Source: Sporothrix humicola (Eukaryota > Ascomycota > Sordariomycetes > Ophiostomatales > Ophiostomataceae). From it: a stretch of DNA of 64,000 bases. The stretch lies in contig WNYE01000101.1 of NCBI GenBank assembly GCA_021396245.1, positions 1 to 64,000 on the forward strand, read 5' to 3'. The position numbers were made by a program, and so were the translations under genes. Below, one piece after another: positions 33,838-45,277 of the stretch. The notes under the pieces are model-generated. The model was not told the origin of the DNA, made no database searches, and saw nothing but the letters and a program-made list of their open reading frames with translations. The stretch's first letter is position 1. Each line of letters opens with the position of its first letter.

Positions 33838-34041
33838 AAATTTACTCCCAGCGAATTCAGTGTGGATTTCCCCACACACGAAGTGTGCTACAGCGTGGAG
33901 TCAGTCGAGTCAGGCACCTACATCAAAGCACATAATATAAATATTCGAAGCAAATGAACAGCGCTTCTTCCCATTCCAAGTTTACAAACCGTTGCACATA
34001 ATTTTCAAACATCTTCAACAAATCATAATTATCTCTCAACC

Positions 34042-35126
34042 ATGGCCGGCACAATGAAGGCAGTCCAGTGGGACCCGGTGCGTCGCCTTCAATGGCATAC
34101 ACACGTTGATTTCCCAACTAACCAAAGCAGATCCAGCAAAAGGTCGTGGTCAACACCGTCCCCATCCCGACACCCGGCCCCGGCGAGTTTCTGATCAAGC
34201 TTGCGTCGGCGAGTCTGTGCCACTCGGACCTCATGTCCATCGCCATCCCAGACAGAAAAGAGCCCATCACGCTGGGCCACGAAGGCGCAGGGTACATTGC
34301 GGCGATCGGTTCTGCTGCGGAGGGAAAGGGCTTCAAGGTTGGCGATTCCGTCGGCTTTTTGTATGTGCAAAAGGGCTGCTTCGAGTGCAAGGGCTGCCTG
34401 ATTCACAACAACCACTGCATCAAGAACCCCGGCCAGACCAACGGCTTCACGATCCCCGGTTTCTTTGCCGAATACAACACCGTCGACTGGCAGAACTGCA
34501 TTGTGCTGCCTCCCGCCCTCGACGTCAAGACGGCGTCGCCCATTTTCTGTGCAGGCATCACATCCTTCCACTGTGTCGACTCGTGCGAGCTCAAGCCCAA
34601 CGACTGGATCGTCATCATTGGCTGTGGTGGCCTGGGGCAGCTGGCCGTCCAGTATGCAAAGGCCATGGGCGCCCGTGTGATCGGCCTCGACATTAATGAT
34701 GACACGCTAGCCAATGCCAAGGCCCAGGGCGCCGACTACGTCTTCAATTCGCGGACCAACGCTACGTACGTGGACGAGATTCGGAAGCTTACCGAAGGAG
34801 GCGCCCAGTCTGTGGCTGTTTTCAGCGCCGCCGAGGCCGCGTACGACTCGGCTGTTCCGCTGGTCGAGGTAGGCGGCATCATCATGGTGGTCGGTCTGCC
34901 CAAGAACGGCGTCCGCTTCAACGCCCTCGACATTGTCACTGGCCGGTACCGGGTCAAGGGCGACAGCACTGGCACGCCCCAGCGGATGCCCAAGGCCATG
35001 GACTTTATCGTGAAGCACGGTATTAAGCCCGAGATGGAGCTGCATGACTCGCTCGACGACGTGCCCGACATGATTGAGCGTATGAAGGCGGGGAAGAGCA
35101 CGAAAAAGATGGTTGTTTGTTTGTAG
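34042..35126 (+). CDS. Zinc-dependent alcohol dehydrogenase
   Basis: Medium-chain dehydrogenase of 343 residues; NAD(P)-dependent oxidation of an alcohol or reduction of an aldehyde. Exon 1 (34042-34077) encodes only MAGTMKAVQWDP; the intron has a GTGCGT donor and CTAACCAAAGCAG end, and exon 2 is 34131-35126. Catalytic zinc ligands are Cys42 (LCHSD) and the His62-Glu63 pair in GHEGAGYI. The structural zinc set is Cys95, Cys98, Cys101 and Cys108. The Rossmann motif GCGGLGQLAVQYAKAMGA follows, and a late block reads GIIMVVGLPKNG. It resembles fungal ADH1-type enzymes but the substrate could be a larger allylic or aryl alcohol. It is in tandem with the EthD gene and convergent with the VOC gene. 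Confidence 0.88.
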
Positions 35127-35465
35127 CGTGGGCGTGTGGCCGATGGCCGAATCTAGCCCTAGTCAGTATTGTATGTTGTATGTTGACAGCCATAGCGGAG
35201 CGTTGAGAATTAAAATAGATTGAAAACTGTTTGCTGCTGTGTACCCGTGTTTGTGGATTTGTGACATGATCGTCTCTGACCAAAGTCTAAATTATTTGCA
35301 CGCGTCTTTGAGTACATCTATACTCCTATTCATAAACTATCTTTGACTGTAGTCCATACATGGCATTGATTACGCATCCACAAAACGACAAAACGACGTG
35401 TTATTTTACTTTGTTGGCTCTTATTAATTTTGTCCCATGTCCATCACTGCCCACTTCTCTCCTCT

Positions 35466-36045
35466 CTACCGGTTGGCCATGGTGCGCTCAAAGCTGGCAG
35501 TAATCAGCTCAATGACATTGCCCCAGGGGTCCGAGACGTAGGCGGCCTTGTGGCCATAGACAGGCACGGTCTTGCCAATCTGCCGGCCGCCGTTGGCCAC
35601 AACCTTCTCCAGCGTTGACTCGAGATCCGGCGTCGTCACGGCAATGTGGAAGTAGCCGCCGCGGAAGTAGTTCTTCTCAAAGTTGGCCTCCTCGTCGGTC
35701 GCCATCTTGGGGCTCGAAAACTCAAACAGCTCAAAGCCCACGCCGTTGCCCGTGCTGAGGTAGGCCATGCGGACCTTTTGCAGCGACTCGGGGTAGATCT
35801 GGAAGATGCCGGCCTCGGGGTTGGTGGCCCGGTCGGACGACGAGCGGGCGCGCAGCTCGTGGAAGCCGAGGATGTTCACGTACCACTCGGCGGCCTTGTC
35901 GAGGTCGGGCACCGAGACACCGACGTGGTTCATGGGGTAGCTGCCATGGTGCTAATTTGTCAGTGGAAAGAAGGAGAGAAGTCTTTGGGCTCTTTTGTTT
36001 CGTTTGAAGACTTACCTCAGCGTTTCCTGTGTATGGTCCGCACAT
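35466..36045 (-). CDS. Glyoxalase / VOC-superfamily protein
   Basis: 171 residues; exons 36045-36016 and 35951-35466. The tiny first exon encodes MCGPYTGNAE; the intron is GTAAGT...CTGACAAATTAG. The second exon continues HHGSYPMNHVGVSVPDLDKA. Candidate metal ligands in the usual H-E-H-E order are His19 (NHVGVSV), a Glu in FELFEF, His in GGYFHIAV and Glu in GNVIELI, so a metal site is probably intact. Family reactions include glyoxalase I, ring-cleaving dioxygenase and epimerase chemistry. The length fits a single two-module VOC unit. Start chosen because MNHVGV alone would sit directly on the fold. Divergent partner of the aldo-keto reductase gene. Confidence 0.82.
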
Positions 36046-37081
36046 TGTGATGGTTTGTTTGGTTTCTTGTGTTGTCTGTTCGTGATCCTGTCAGAATGCG
36101 GATGGCAAAGACTGATCCGTCAAAACCAGCCAATCAACTTACACGGTAGTTCCGTGCACTTTTGCCGAGTTATCGTGTTGTAATTTGGACTTTGTCGCTT
36201 TACTTCTTTGAATATTCACGAGATGTTAAACAATGCAAGGTCAAATATTTTCGTATCTCTAGTTATCTTTGTTATTTTGAACTCGATCCAAAGTTTGTGC
36301 CCCTCCGGAAAATCGAGCGGCGCGTCGAAACCAAATCTCCAACTTCGCGACTTCTCTTTCCACGCCAGTACGGAAATGTACAGCCCCTCTGACAAAGCAA
36401 GCGTCCCGTCCTCCACACAAACTCCGCACCTCCTGTTCACTTCTGAGCTTCTTTCAAGGGGGCGTGCGAAAAGGGGCCGTATGCAGCGCTAGTGATTTTG
36501 GAGATCATGGGTACTTTTTTTCGACCTTTTCGACCTTGTTGAAGCGGGGTTGGCCTCAGTTTGAATTGAATTTCAGAAAAAAAACGAACCCATGTTCAAA
36601 TTCGCGACGCGGGGGACGTCATCGTACGCATATCCCCCCACATAACTTGAACGGCAGAGCTTACCCCTTCGAGGCTTCCCGGCCAGACTCTCAAGCGGCG
36701 ATAACGCCGTATTGGCTCGTGCTGCAGGATAGTAAATAGTAAACAGAAAGAACAAGACCAGGACAAGAACTGAACAAGAAAAGAGGGGTTACATGCCGCC
36801 CAGGTTACTCCGAACTCCTTGTCCCTGCACTTGAGGCATCCTTCCAGAGATATCGGACCAAACGGCTCACGAAAAATCCTCGTTGTCCGGAGTCAACATC
36901 CTCGACCCAGGCCGGGATATCGCGCATCTCTTTTCGCCTTTTGATTTTCGTTGCTCCAGAACCTGGCTTGGGAGGAACTTTATTTCTCACTGGTGTCTTC
37001 TGAATCAAGCAAGCCAGACTCGACACTGCCATTTTCAGACAGCCTCCATCCACAAATCGGCCACACAGACTACACACCATT
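36046..37081. promoter_or_regulatory. Shared region between VOC and AKR genes
   Basis: One kilobase between divergent start codons; no gene recognised. It contains CTCCGGAA near 36303 and GCGGGGTTGG near 36545, similar to elements in the EthD/ADH promoters. Confidence 0.35.
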
Positions 37082-38223
37082 ATGGCTGACGTTCCGCTAC
37101 GCAAACTGGGGGCCAATGGTCCCCTTGTTCCCAGCCTGGGCTTTGGCTGCATGGGCTTGAGCTCATCCTACGGTCCAGTTGGCAAAGACGAGGAACGGTT
37201 CAAGGTCCTCGACAAGGCCCATGAGCTGGGTTCTCGTCTATGGGACACCTCTGATGTTTGTGAGTGTTTTGCCGCCATAATGTTCTATTCTTTCATCGAC
37301 CTATATGCTAACGATATGGAGACGGCGACAGCGAGGACCTTCTTGGGAAATGGTTCAAGTACTCTGGGAAGCGGTCGGACATTTTCCTGTGCACAAAGTT
37401 TGGCGTCAAGGTCACCGACAAGGTCTACTCGATGCGCAGTGATCCCGACTATGTCCGGGAAGCCTGTGAGAAGAGCCTTCGTCGCCTCGGCGTCGACAAG
37501 ATCGACCTCTACTACTGCCACCGTGTCGACCTGAAGACGCCCATCGAGAAGACCATGGAGGCACTTGTGCAGTTGAAGAAGGAGGGCAAAATCGGCCACA
37601 TTGGTCTCAGCGAGGTGTCTGCGTCGACTGTCCGCCGTGCACATGCAGTCCATCCGATTGCAGCACTCCAGCTGGAGTACTCTCCCTTCTCACTCGATAT
37701 TGAGCTTCCAGACAACAATCTGCTGGCCACATGCCGCGAGCTCGGTATTGCCGTCGTCGCATACAGCCCTCTGGGCCGTGGTTTCTTGACGGGCCAGCTC
37801 AAGTCTCCTGATGACTTTGCCGACAACGACTTCCGCAAGACGGCGCCCAAGTACAGCAAGAAGAACTGGAGCAAGAACATGGAGCTCGTGGACTTGTTGG
37901 GGTCCATTGCAAAGAGCAAGGGCTGCACTCCCGGTCAGCTAGCTCTATCGTGGGTGCTCAAACAGGGCGAAGACGTTGTAGCGATTCCGTATGTAGCCAT
38001 GTGTTCTCTTCAATGTTTTATGTGCATCGCTAACAGACTGAACAGTGGCACAAAGAACATAAAGTACCTTGAGGAGAACATGGGGGCTCTCAAGGTCGAC
38101 TTGACTGACGCTGAAGCCCAGACCATCCGTGACCAGGTCGAGAAGATTGAGTTGCACGGCGAGAGATATGTCGGCTTCTTGGAGCACTACTCGTTTGGTG
38201 ACACGCCACCTCTGGAGGCATAG
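37082..38223 (+). CDS. Aldo-keto reductase
   Basis: NADPH-dependent carbonyl reductase with a TIM-barrel fold, 340 residues. Exons are 37082-37259, 37322-37988 and 38046-38223. The first intron splits the active-site segment; splicing gives WDTSDVYGDSEDLLGKW. The catalytic tetrad is complete: Asp55, Tyr60, Lys85 (CTKFG) and His126 (YYCHRVD). Intron 2 is GTATGT...CTGAACAG and its removal restores VVAIPGTKNIKYLEEN. The sequence is of the AKR13/YakC type, active on aldehydes and pyridoxal-like substrates in characterised relatives. It is divergent from the VOC gene and convergent with the AtuA-like gene. Confidence 0.9.
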
Positions 38224-38474
38224 AGATGTATGTGTATGCCATTAGAATGTTTCAATAGAATAAATTACGCCGTCCTCAATTTAATTTCACCGCGTCGTGA
38301 ATTGCCTAGACAGCCTTTATTATCAATATTGTCAATTATTTGAATCCTTGCACTATTTACTGCGCATCAATTTGCCTTGATAATTTAATTGGATACGATA
38401 TGCAGTATGTTTTGATTTATCAAAGTATGAATAATGAGTACCAAAATCAAATCAAATACAATCTCTATGTACAC

Positions 38475-40423
38475 CTAAATGGTTCCTTTTTGAAGGAACT
38501 TCTCTGGGATGGCAACTGGCTTAACACGAAGATACTCAGCCACCAGCTTTCCCAGGACATCGTAGCTGCTCGACGAGTTGACGCCTCGGTCCAAGTGGTC
38601 GCGGAGCAAAAAGTGCACAGCACGGACACCGGGGATCTCGAACCGGTCAATGGCACCGCCGTTGTACTCCTTGTCGAGAAGAGTCTTCACCTGCTCGACA
38701 GTCAAGAACGACCGAAGCCAGTCCCATTCCTCCTGGTCACGAGCCCAGAAGCCGACATTGCAGTCAGAGCTCTTGTCACCAGACCTAGCATGCACAATAG
38801 AGCCCAGGGGTACCTGCTTTGTTGGCCCCCAGCTTGTCAGCGCCAGCGGTGACTCTGTCTCATAGCTGGCCTGGCGACGCGGATATTCACGCACGGTGGC
38901 AGGGGCACTGACGGGGACACGTTGGCCGTCATGAGTCCACACAATGTGCTCAATCTCACTTTGAGGGAAGAGAGACACCCAGTATCTATAGTGGGGGTTA
39001 TTATTAGCCATATTCTCGGAACTCGATTGGTGAAAATCAAAAATGTCAAAATGTGACAATGTACTCACTCAAAGAAGGGCTTGCCAACGGCCTGGCGCAT
39101 GTCAGTTCCTGGCGTTCCACCCGGGTAGCCCTGGAGACAGTTCTCGATACAGAACTTGGCAAAGGTCGGGTGGTCGGGAGAGATGCCCTTGTTCTTGCCG
39201 GCAGAGACCATGTCTGGGTTGCGTGTTTGGGCAAAAATACGAAGCTCAACCGTGGCCTCGCTCAAAGAACGCGGCTGCTCGGCCACGCTGCCAGTCACAT
39301 TGAAACTCAGCGTAGTAAACTCCTTGCGGTACTCGCCCATGGACGCAATTGTCTGTGCCTCGACCATCTGCACCTTTTCTTGAATGTCAAGGCCAGTCAG
39401 GAAGTAGTGGAACTCGGCCTGCCAGCCACCCTGGGCTGTGATTCCGACCTTTGTCGTTGGTGGCGGCGGGAGGCCCTGAACACCCTCAATGCGGACACGG
39501 TCGGCCGCTTCTTGAACGAGGTTGATCTTGTCGATGCAGGCCGTGACGTCCGAGTTGTAGTACAGAGGGCCTTGGATCTCGTAAAGCAACTGGGCTGTCA
39601 CTGTGTCTGTTGTCACCAGGCCGCCCGTGTTTTGCTCCTTGGTGATGACAACCTGGCCATCCGCAGAAATCTCTGCAATGGGGAAGCCAAGATTGGTAAA
39701 GTTGTTTCCCGACTGCAGAAGCTCCTTCTTGAATCCAGTGTACGCGCCACCGGTGATGTAAGAACTGCACTCGATGAGATGACCGGCAACCAGGGCGTTG
39801 GCCAGCTTTGTAAAATCATCACGGGCCCAATCGTGCCACCACATGGCTGCTCCAATCACTGGAGATGCATCCGAGACACGGCCACAGATGACAATATCGG
39901 CACCACGGCGCAGAGCCTCAGCAATGCCTACGCCGCCCAGATAGGCCTGAGCAAAAATGGGCTCTGCTCCCCAGTCTTGGATCGGGGCATCGGCCGGCAA
40001 CGACAGGAACTTCTCGCCGCTCTGCAGCAGCTTTTTGAACTGCTCCGTGACATCGTCGCCGGTGACCCAAGACACCTTGAGATCGGTGCCTTTGTCTTTG
40101 CAGAGCTGCTGGATACGCTTGGCCATGGCCTCAGCGTCACAGGCGCCGGCGTTGACAGCCACCTTTTGGCCGTGCTTGGCAATGTTCTCGATACCCGGCG
40201 ACAGCATCGTGATAAACGACTGCTCGTACGCCTCGGTGGGCGTCCCGGCCTTTGTCCCGTCCAGCTTCTGCGATCCGCGGAGCGTCATGCTGACCTCGCT
40301 GATCCAGTCGCCGAAGATGACATCGATCGTGGGGTCCTTGGAGAAGTCCTCAATGGCCCGGAACCGGTCAAAAACGCCACCGGACACGCCGGCAATCCGG
40401 ATCGGCCTCTTGGTATCAGCCAT
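38475..40423 (-). CDS. AtuA-like protein (DUF1446, acyclic terpene utilisation)
   Basis: 621 residues in two exons, 40423-39069 and 38985-38475, joined as GKPFFE plus YWVSLFPQ (intron GTGAGT...ACTATAG, 83 nt). Residues about 5-450 are the AtuA/DUF1446 domain: RIAGVSGGVFDRF, VNAGACDAEAMA, GGVGIAEALRRGADIVICGR, SSYITGGAYTGFK and GDWISEV are visible. Residues about 480-610 form the smaller C-terminal AtuA-associated domain. In Pseudomonas, atuA belongs to the citronellol/geraniol degradation locus but its reaction is not established; fungal homologues are common and uncharacterised. A role in breakdown of a branched or terpenoid acid is therefore suggestive only. Divergent partner of the P450 gene. 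Confidence 0.87.
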
Positions 40424-41525
40424 TGTGACGGAAAGATTTGGAGGTGATAGAATGAGTACGCCTTGGAAATGAAAATCAAAGAACAGGTATTGTGCTCATC
40501 GAGTGAAAATTTCAAATGTGCTGTGATATCTGATGTGTTGAAAACAATGCTCAATGCTCTCTCTTTGATAAACCAAGAGGACAATCTACCATGAGGTGTT
40601 AGCTTTTCGATATCAGCTTATCAAACGGTACACAAGAAAACGGCACAACTCACAAAGGTTCAAGTACATAGACACAAAGACACAAAATTAACTTGGCAAT
40701 CCAGATCGGGCCATGAACAATTCCAGGAAGGATTGCACCAGCGAGTCAAGATGCAAGGAGGAAAACGGAAGAAGATTCCACGGCAATAAGCACGCAACAC
40801 TGGTCCGAAATGGAAACAACGGCATGTCGTCGTCAATGATGCAGACATCTGTAAGATACATTGTACCTGAACAATGTGTTATCAATGACCAGGATGCCAG
40901 ACATCAGAACTGCACCATCCCTGACTTACACGTCCAAGGCAGGCCTGTTTCTGTCTTATTTTTGGCCCCGGGGCCACTTTCGGTGTGGGGGTCGAGGGGA
41001 TTTGGCTCCATACGTGCATATTTTCAGGCCTCCGGACCAAATAGTGGATACCACCGAGACCACCTCCGCATTTCAACCCCAACATTTAGGAGAATAAGTG
41101 CCCGCAGCGTGTTCCACAGCAAGGCGGCTGGTGCGATTGGACGGCGTGGGAAGGCGTGGGAAACGATTTTCCGCTGGCAGATCGGACTCTGTAGCAGCGA
41201 GAACAAATGCCATTACGACGTGTCTTTCAATGCCATGGACTCCGTGTGAAAGGAGCCACTCAGAAGAACGGGAACAAGAATGGGACATATGGGTGTGCTC
41301 GTACGATTTCTGGGCGAGGAACGGAGTGCATTATGTCAGATAGGAGACGGTGAACGCCGTTAGAACCGGACAGCGTTCAAAGGCAGCCTCAAATATGCTG
41401 TCACGGCCAATAGCTTGCAGTCTGTTTCTCATTCACCATCAACAACCCAACTTTGTCAACGATACAGCACAACCAGTCGAGTATTTTTAGAATTTTCTTT
41501 CTTGGATTTCGTGAACACCGCGACA
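40424..41525. promoter_or_regulatory. Shared region between AtuA-like and P450 genes
   Basis: 1.1 kb between divergent start codons with no recognised gene. It contains CTCCGGACC near 41031 and a CCCCGGGGCC block near 40967. A common regulatory region is inferred from geometry only. Confidence 0.35.
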
Positions 41526-43260
41526 ATGGCGGTCTTGCAGTTTGCCACGGGCAATCCCGTCGGCTTGAGCCTCACAAGCATCATTGCTTTGGCAGCCGTC
41601 CTGACAGTAAGTTGACACATTTGATTTTTGCAGATTCCCCGCGATGAATTGGCAAAGTCAAAATATCACACAGTATTTCTCTGTTTTTAAGAACTTTCAA
41701 ACTAACTTTCTAGGGCTTCATTTACACACTTTGGAAAGGCATCTACAATCTGTATTTCCACCCACTTGCACGCTTCCCAGGGCCGTTCTTTGCCCGCGCT
41801 TCGCCTGTAAGTCTGGGCGCCAGCCACCAAAATGCACTAAAATTACAATGGACTTCACCCTCTAACAACTTCCCCTCAACGACGTACAGTATCCCAATGT
41901 CTTCAATCTCATCCGCGGCCGCATCCCCTTCTGGATCAAGAAATGCCACGACCAATATGGCCCAATCGTGCGCGTCTCGCCCAATGAGCTGTCCTTTGAT
42001 AATGAGGCCGCATGGAAAGACATTTACGGCAGCCGCCCGGGCCACCTCAACTTCCACAAAGACCCTGTGCATGTTGGCAGCATCGAGTCGGTCCCTGGCG
42101 TGTCCACCATCACCATGGCCAACGACGCCGACCATGCTCGCCAGCGCCGTGCCCTGTCCCATGCTTTCTCAACCAAGGCCCTGATGGAGCAGGAGCACAT
42201 CATCCGCTCGTACATCGACGTGTTCTCGGACAAGATGAAGGACTTTGCGCGCCAAGGCACTCCTGTCAACCTGGTTGCATGGCTGGCCTACTGCACCTTT
42301 GACATAATCGGCGACATGGCCCTGGGCGAGCCCTTTGGCTGCATGGACAACGAGGACTTCCGCTTCTGGGTGCCGCTGATCAGCTCGTCCATCAAGGCTG
42401 GTGCTTTCGAGCAGGCTACACGCCGTGTTGCCCAGACTGGCGGCACCACGCAGAAGCTGCTCTTGAAGCTGATTCCCGACCGCATCCGTGTCACCAGACG
42501 CCAGCACCTCCAGTACAGCAAGGAAAAGATCCTCAAGCGCATGGAGCAGACGCAGTCTGAGCACAAGGACTTTTTGTACTACCTCATCAAGCAGCTCGAG
42601 AACAACTCCATCGACAAGGACGAGGTCATTGTCAACGGAGCCCTGATGATCATTGCCGGCACTGAGACTACGGCTGGTTTCCTGGCTGGTCTCTTCAACC
42701 ACCTTCTCCGTGATCAGCGCGTTCTAGACACTCTTGTGCGTGAGATCCGTGACAACTTTGAGGATGACAAGGACCTGAGCTTTGAGCGTCTCCGCCAGCT
42801 TCCGTATCTGATGGCCGTGATCGACGAGGGTCTGCGTATTTTCCCCAGTGCTCCTATCGGCTTTGCCCGTACCGTTCCTGTCGGTGGCGATACAGTCGAC
42901 GGCGTCTTTATCCCGGGAGGCACCACTGTCTCTGTCCCCATGTGGGGCGCCACGCACAGCGAGCGCAACTTCAAGGACCCGTACAAGTTTTTGCCGGAGC
43001 GCTGGTTGAACAAGGAGGCCAGCACTGACAAATTCGGTGCCTCGAACCCTTTTTCGCTTGGTCCTCGTGGCTGCATCGGCCGCAATCTGTCCATGATGGA
43101 GATGTGTCTGATTATAGGCAAGTTGCTCTGGAACAACGACATCTCCATGCATGGCAAGCAAGATGCCTGGGACCCGGCGCGGGACTACCCCGGTCTGCAT
43201 GTCTACAACAACTGGATGAAGCCGGGCCTGTACGCCAAGCTGACGCCACGGAAGAAGTGA
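41526..43260 (+). CDS. Cytochrome P450 monooxygenase
   Basis: Membrane-anchored haem monooxygenase, 514 residues, from exons 41526-41606, 41714-41806 and 41890-43260. The N-terminal hydrophobic segment NPVGLSLTSIIALAAVLTGF spans the first junction and is the ER anchor, followed by the proline hinge HPLARFPGPF. Oxygen-binding helix I has AGTETTA at 314-320. The ExxR motif is Glu371-Gly-Leu-Arg374. The haem loop is FSLGPRGCIGR with Cys453 as the iron ligand. The general type resembles fungal P450s related to benzoate para-hydroxylase and isotrichodermin hydroxylase, a broad group, so substrate is open. It would perform the initial hydroxylation in an island of dehydrogenases (inference). Confidence 0.9.
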
Positions 43261-43635
43261 AGAAGTGAAGAGGTGGATGTTATCTTTGGGTGGGGCGGTG
43301 TGTACCATGGAGAGTTGTGAAGCGAGGCTGTCTTATTAGTCGCTGTCTGGAAAAGAATGGATATGTATTCTTAAATATTTTATGCTATCACATTATTCTA
43401 GATCTGACTTGATATTGTTTTGATTTCAAAAAATTGCCCTTTCTTGTTCTAATTTTTTCTATATTTACGTTGTCAATTTGATTGTTTTTGTCATTACTTT
43501 TGATTTCACATTTTTGTTTCGTGTGACATTCTTTTGTGGCTAGATAAAGTGGTAAATATTTCAACTATGTACAATTTGTTCTCGTTCTATGTGCAAATAT
43601 CCATTCATCATCAATTTCCTGATGTCTCTCCTCAT

Positions 43636-44439
43636 TTAACCCTCGTGGTCGTATGCGGCCAGAATGCGATCAAAGTACTCCTTCTGCATCTGCTTCAGCT
43701 CTGGGTGTGTGGCTACCCACTCCTTGTTCTCGACAATGCCCTGGACCGTCATACGGCCGACATCAGCTGCGGGAATACGGTGTGCCGCACGCTTCTCGGC
43801 ATCAAACGGCTGCGATTTTCCGTACTTCTCGGGCCGCGAGCGTTCGCACTTCATAATGTTCGTGGTCGTGGCAGCAACAATGACGCTCGTGACGCCGACG
43901 TTGTGCTCCAGAGCCTCGAGACGGAGAGCTGCACCCAGGGCCATGACGCCCGACTTGGCTGCCGTGTAAGGGCCGTGGTGGGCAAACCAGGTCGGGTTCA
44001 TGCCGGCCTGCGAGCCAATAAGCACAATGTGGCCCGACTTGCGCGCGACCATCTCCGGGTAGAATGTCTGGATGCAGTAGGCCGGGCCGTACAAACACAC
44101 GCCAAAGACCCAGTCCCAGTCCTCGGGCCGGTGGTTGACATAAGGGCCCCCAGTCGTGACGCCCGAGCTGCAGACCACAATGTCGACCTGGCCATACTTC
44201 TCGACGGCCTTGTCGTGCAGGTTCTGGACGTCGGCGCGGCTGGAAACGTCGCAGACGACTGTGAGCACATCAGCACCGGCCTTGCGCAGCTCTTCGGCGC
44301 CCTCCTCGAGGCGCTCGGCGTTGGTCGAGGCAATGACGAGCTTGGCCTCGCCGGCCTTGGCCAGCTCCAGCGCAATGGCCAGGCCAATGCCCGTGCCGCC
44401 GCCCGTGATGACGGAAACCTTGCCCTTGAGATCCTGCAT
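43636..44439 (-). CDS. SDR with altered active-site asparagine
   Basis: NAD(P)-dependent oxidoreductase of 267 residues in one exon. The cofactor motif TGGGTGIG is at 12-19, with Ser143, Tyr158 and Lys162 (GPYTAAKSG) in place. Two otherwise conserved sites differ. The NNAG structural motif reads CSSG (90-93), and the tetrad asparagine position (usually N-x-x-G) reads VCLYG, with Cys115. The Asn normally anchors a proton-relay water, so activity may be modified. Tyr and Lys being intact argues against a dead enzyme. The C-terminal tail (ELKQMQKEYFDRILAAYD) is longer than usual. It is convergent with the P450 gene and divergent from the next SDR. Confidence 0.88.
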   Translation of the reverse strand: MQDLKGKVSVITGGGTGIGLAIALELAKAGEAKLVIASTNAERLEEGAEELRKAGADVLTVVCDVSSRADVQNLHDKAVEKYGQVDIVVCSSGVTTGGPYVNHRPEDWDWVFGVCLYGPAYCIQTFYPEMVARKSGHIVLIGSQAGMNPTWFAHHGPYTAAKSGVMALGAALRLEALEHNVGVTSVIVAATTTNIMKCERSRPEKYGKSQPFDAEKRAAHRIPAADVGRMTVQGIVENKEWVATHPELKQMQKEYFDRILAAYDHEG

Positions 44440-45277
44440 GCTGGAGAGGTGGGGTAGTGTCGTTGTTGTTGGGGGAGGGGAAAAGGATGAAAATGTATTG
44501 AGGTCGGTTTTGACTGTTGAAAAAAATTTGGAGTTTTGGTTGAATTAATTGTTTGAATGTTTTGATTTATTCTCGCTTTTCTTCGAGGTCAACGGTTCAT
44601 AATATACCAAAATCAGATTCAAAGATCACGACACCCGTTTTCATCTATTTTCTTGCTCTTCTGCTCTTCTTGTTGTTCTCCAATTGTGTCCCGCTTCCCC
44701 AATCTTTCGCAACGCCAGTGTCCGCCCTGTGTTTTGCTGGGATGAAGTTATCCGCCAAGTCATCAACGAGGAGAGCGCGATTACGAAAGCCGGCTTGTCC
44801 AGCCTGGGCAAAGGTTTGTAATCTAGCGCTATTCCGGAAGATTGATTTGCGTGGAAGCTGGAGTGCAGACACGAACAAATGGACGAAAAGATCGCTGCTC
44901 ATGTTAGTTGTGTAAGTCGTGTTAGTTGTGTTAGTGCCGAATTAGACAGGTCATTGTTGATTTAGTGGACAGCGCGCTGTAAAATTGTGTCCAGGGACGT
45001 ACTAAAAAACAGTGAGCAGAGGAGAAGTGGGGAAGATGGAAGATGCAGTTCCTCGGAATTGGAGAGCATCAAGCACCCGTCATGTTTTGCTCGTCAGCTT
45101 AGAAATAAAGAGACGGCATGGCACAGGTTAGCGACTCATGTTTTCTTTTGCATGACAGAACATCAAGAAAATCAAAGTACGGCGAAAGAAGAAGAGAAAA
45201 AGTCAAAGCAAAAATAGCAACAAGCCGCCAAGCACAGTACCCATCAACACACCAATACCTGCCAAAAACCTACCACC
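44440..45277. promoter_or_regulatory. Shared region between two divergent SDR genes
   Basis: 838 bp with no recognised gene. A small palindrome TTCCGGAA lies at 44832-44839. A repeated GTGTTAGT/GTTAGTTGTG motif is present near 44905-44935. Role in regulation is inferred from position. Confidence 0.35.

Noticed and set aside
39053..40447. 464-codon open frame on the plus strand
   Set aside because: Antisense to the AtuA-like gene, which has clear conserved motifs; the plus-strand reading has none.
27728..43260. Trichothecene or other classical biosynthetic cluster
   Set aside because: TRI12-type MFS and P450 genes suggested it, but there is no terpene synthase, PKS, NRPS or acyltransferase in the window.
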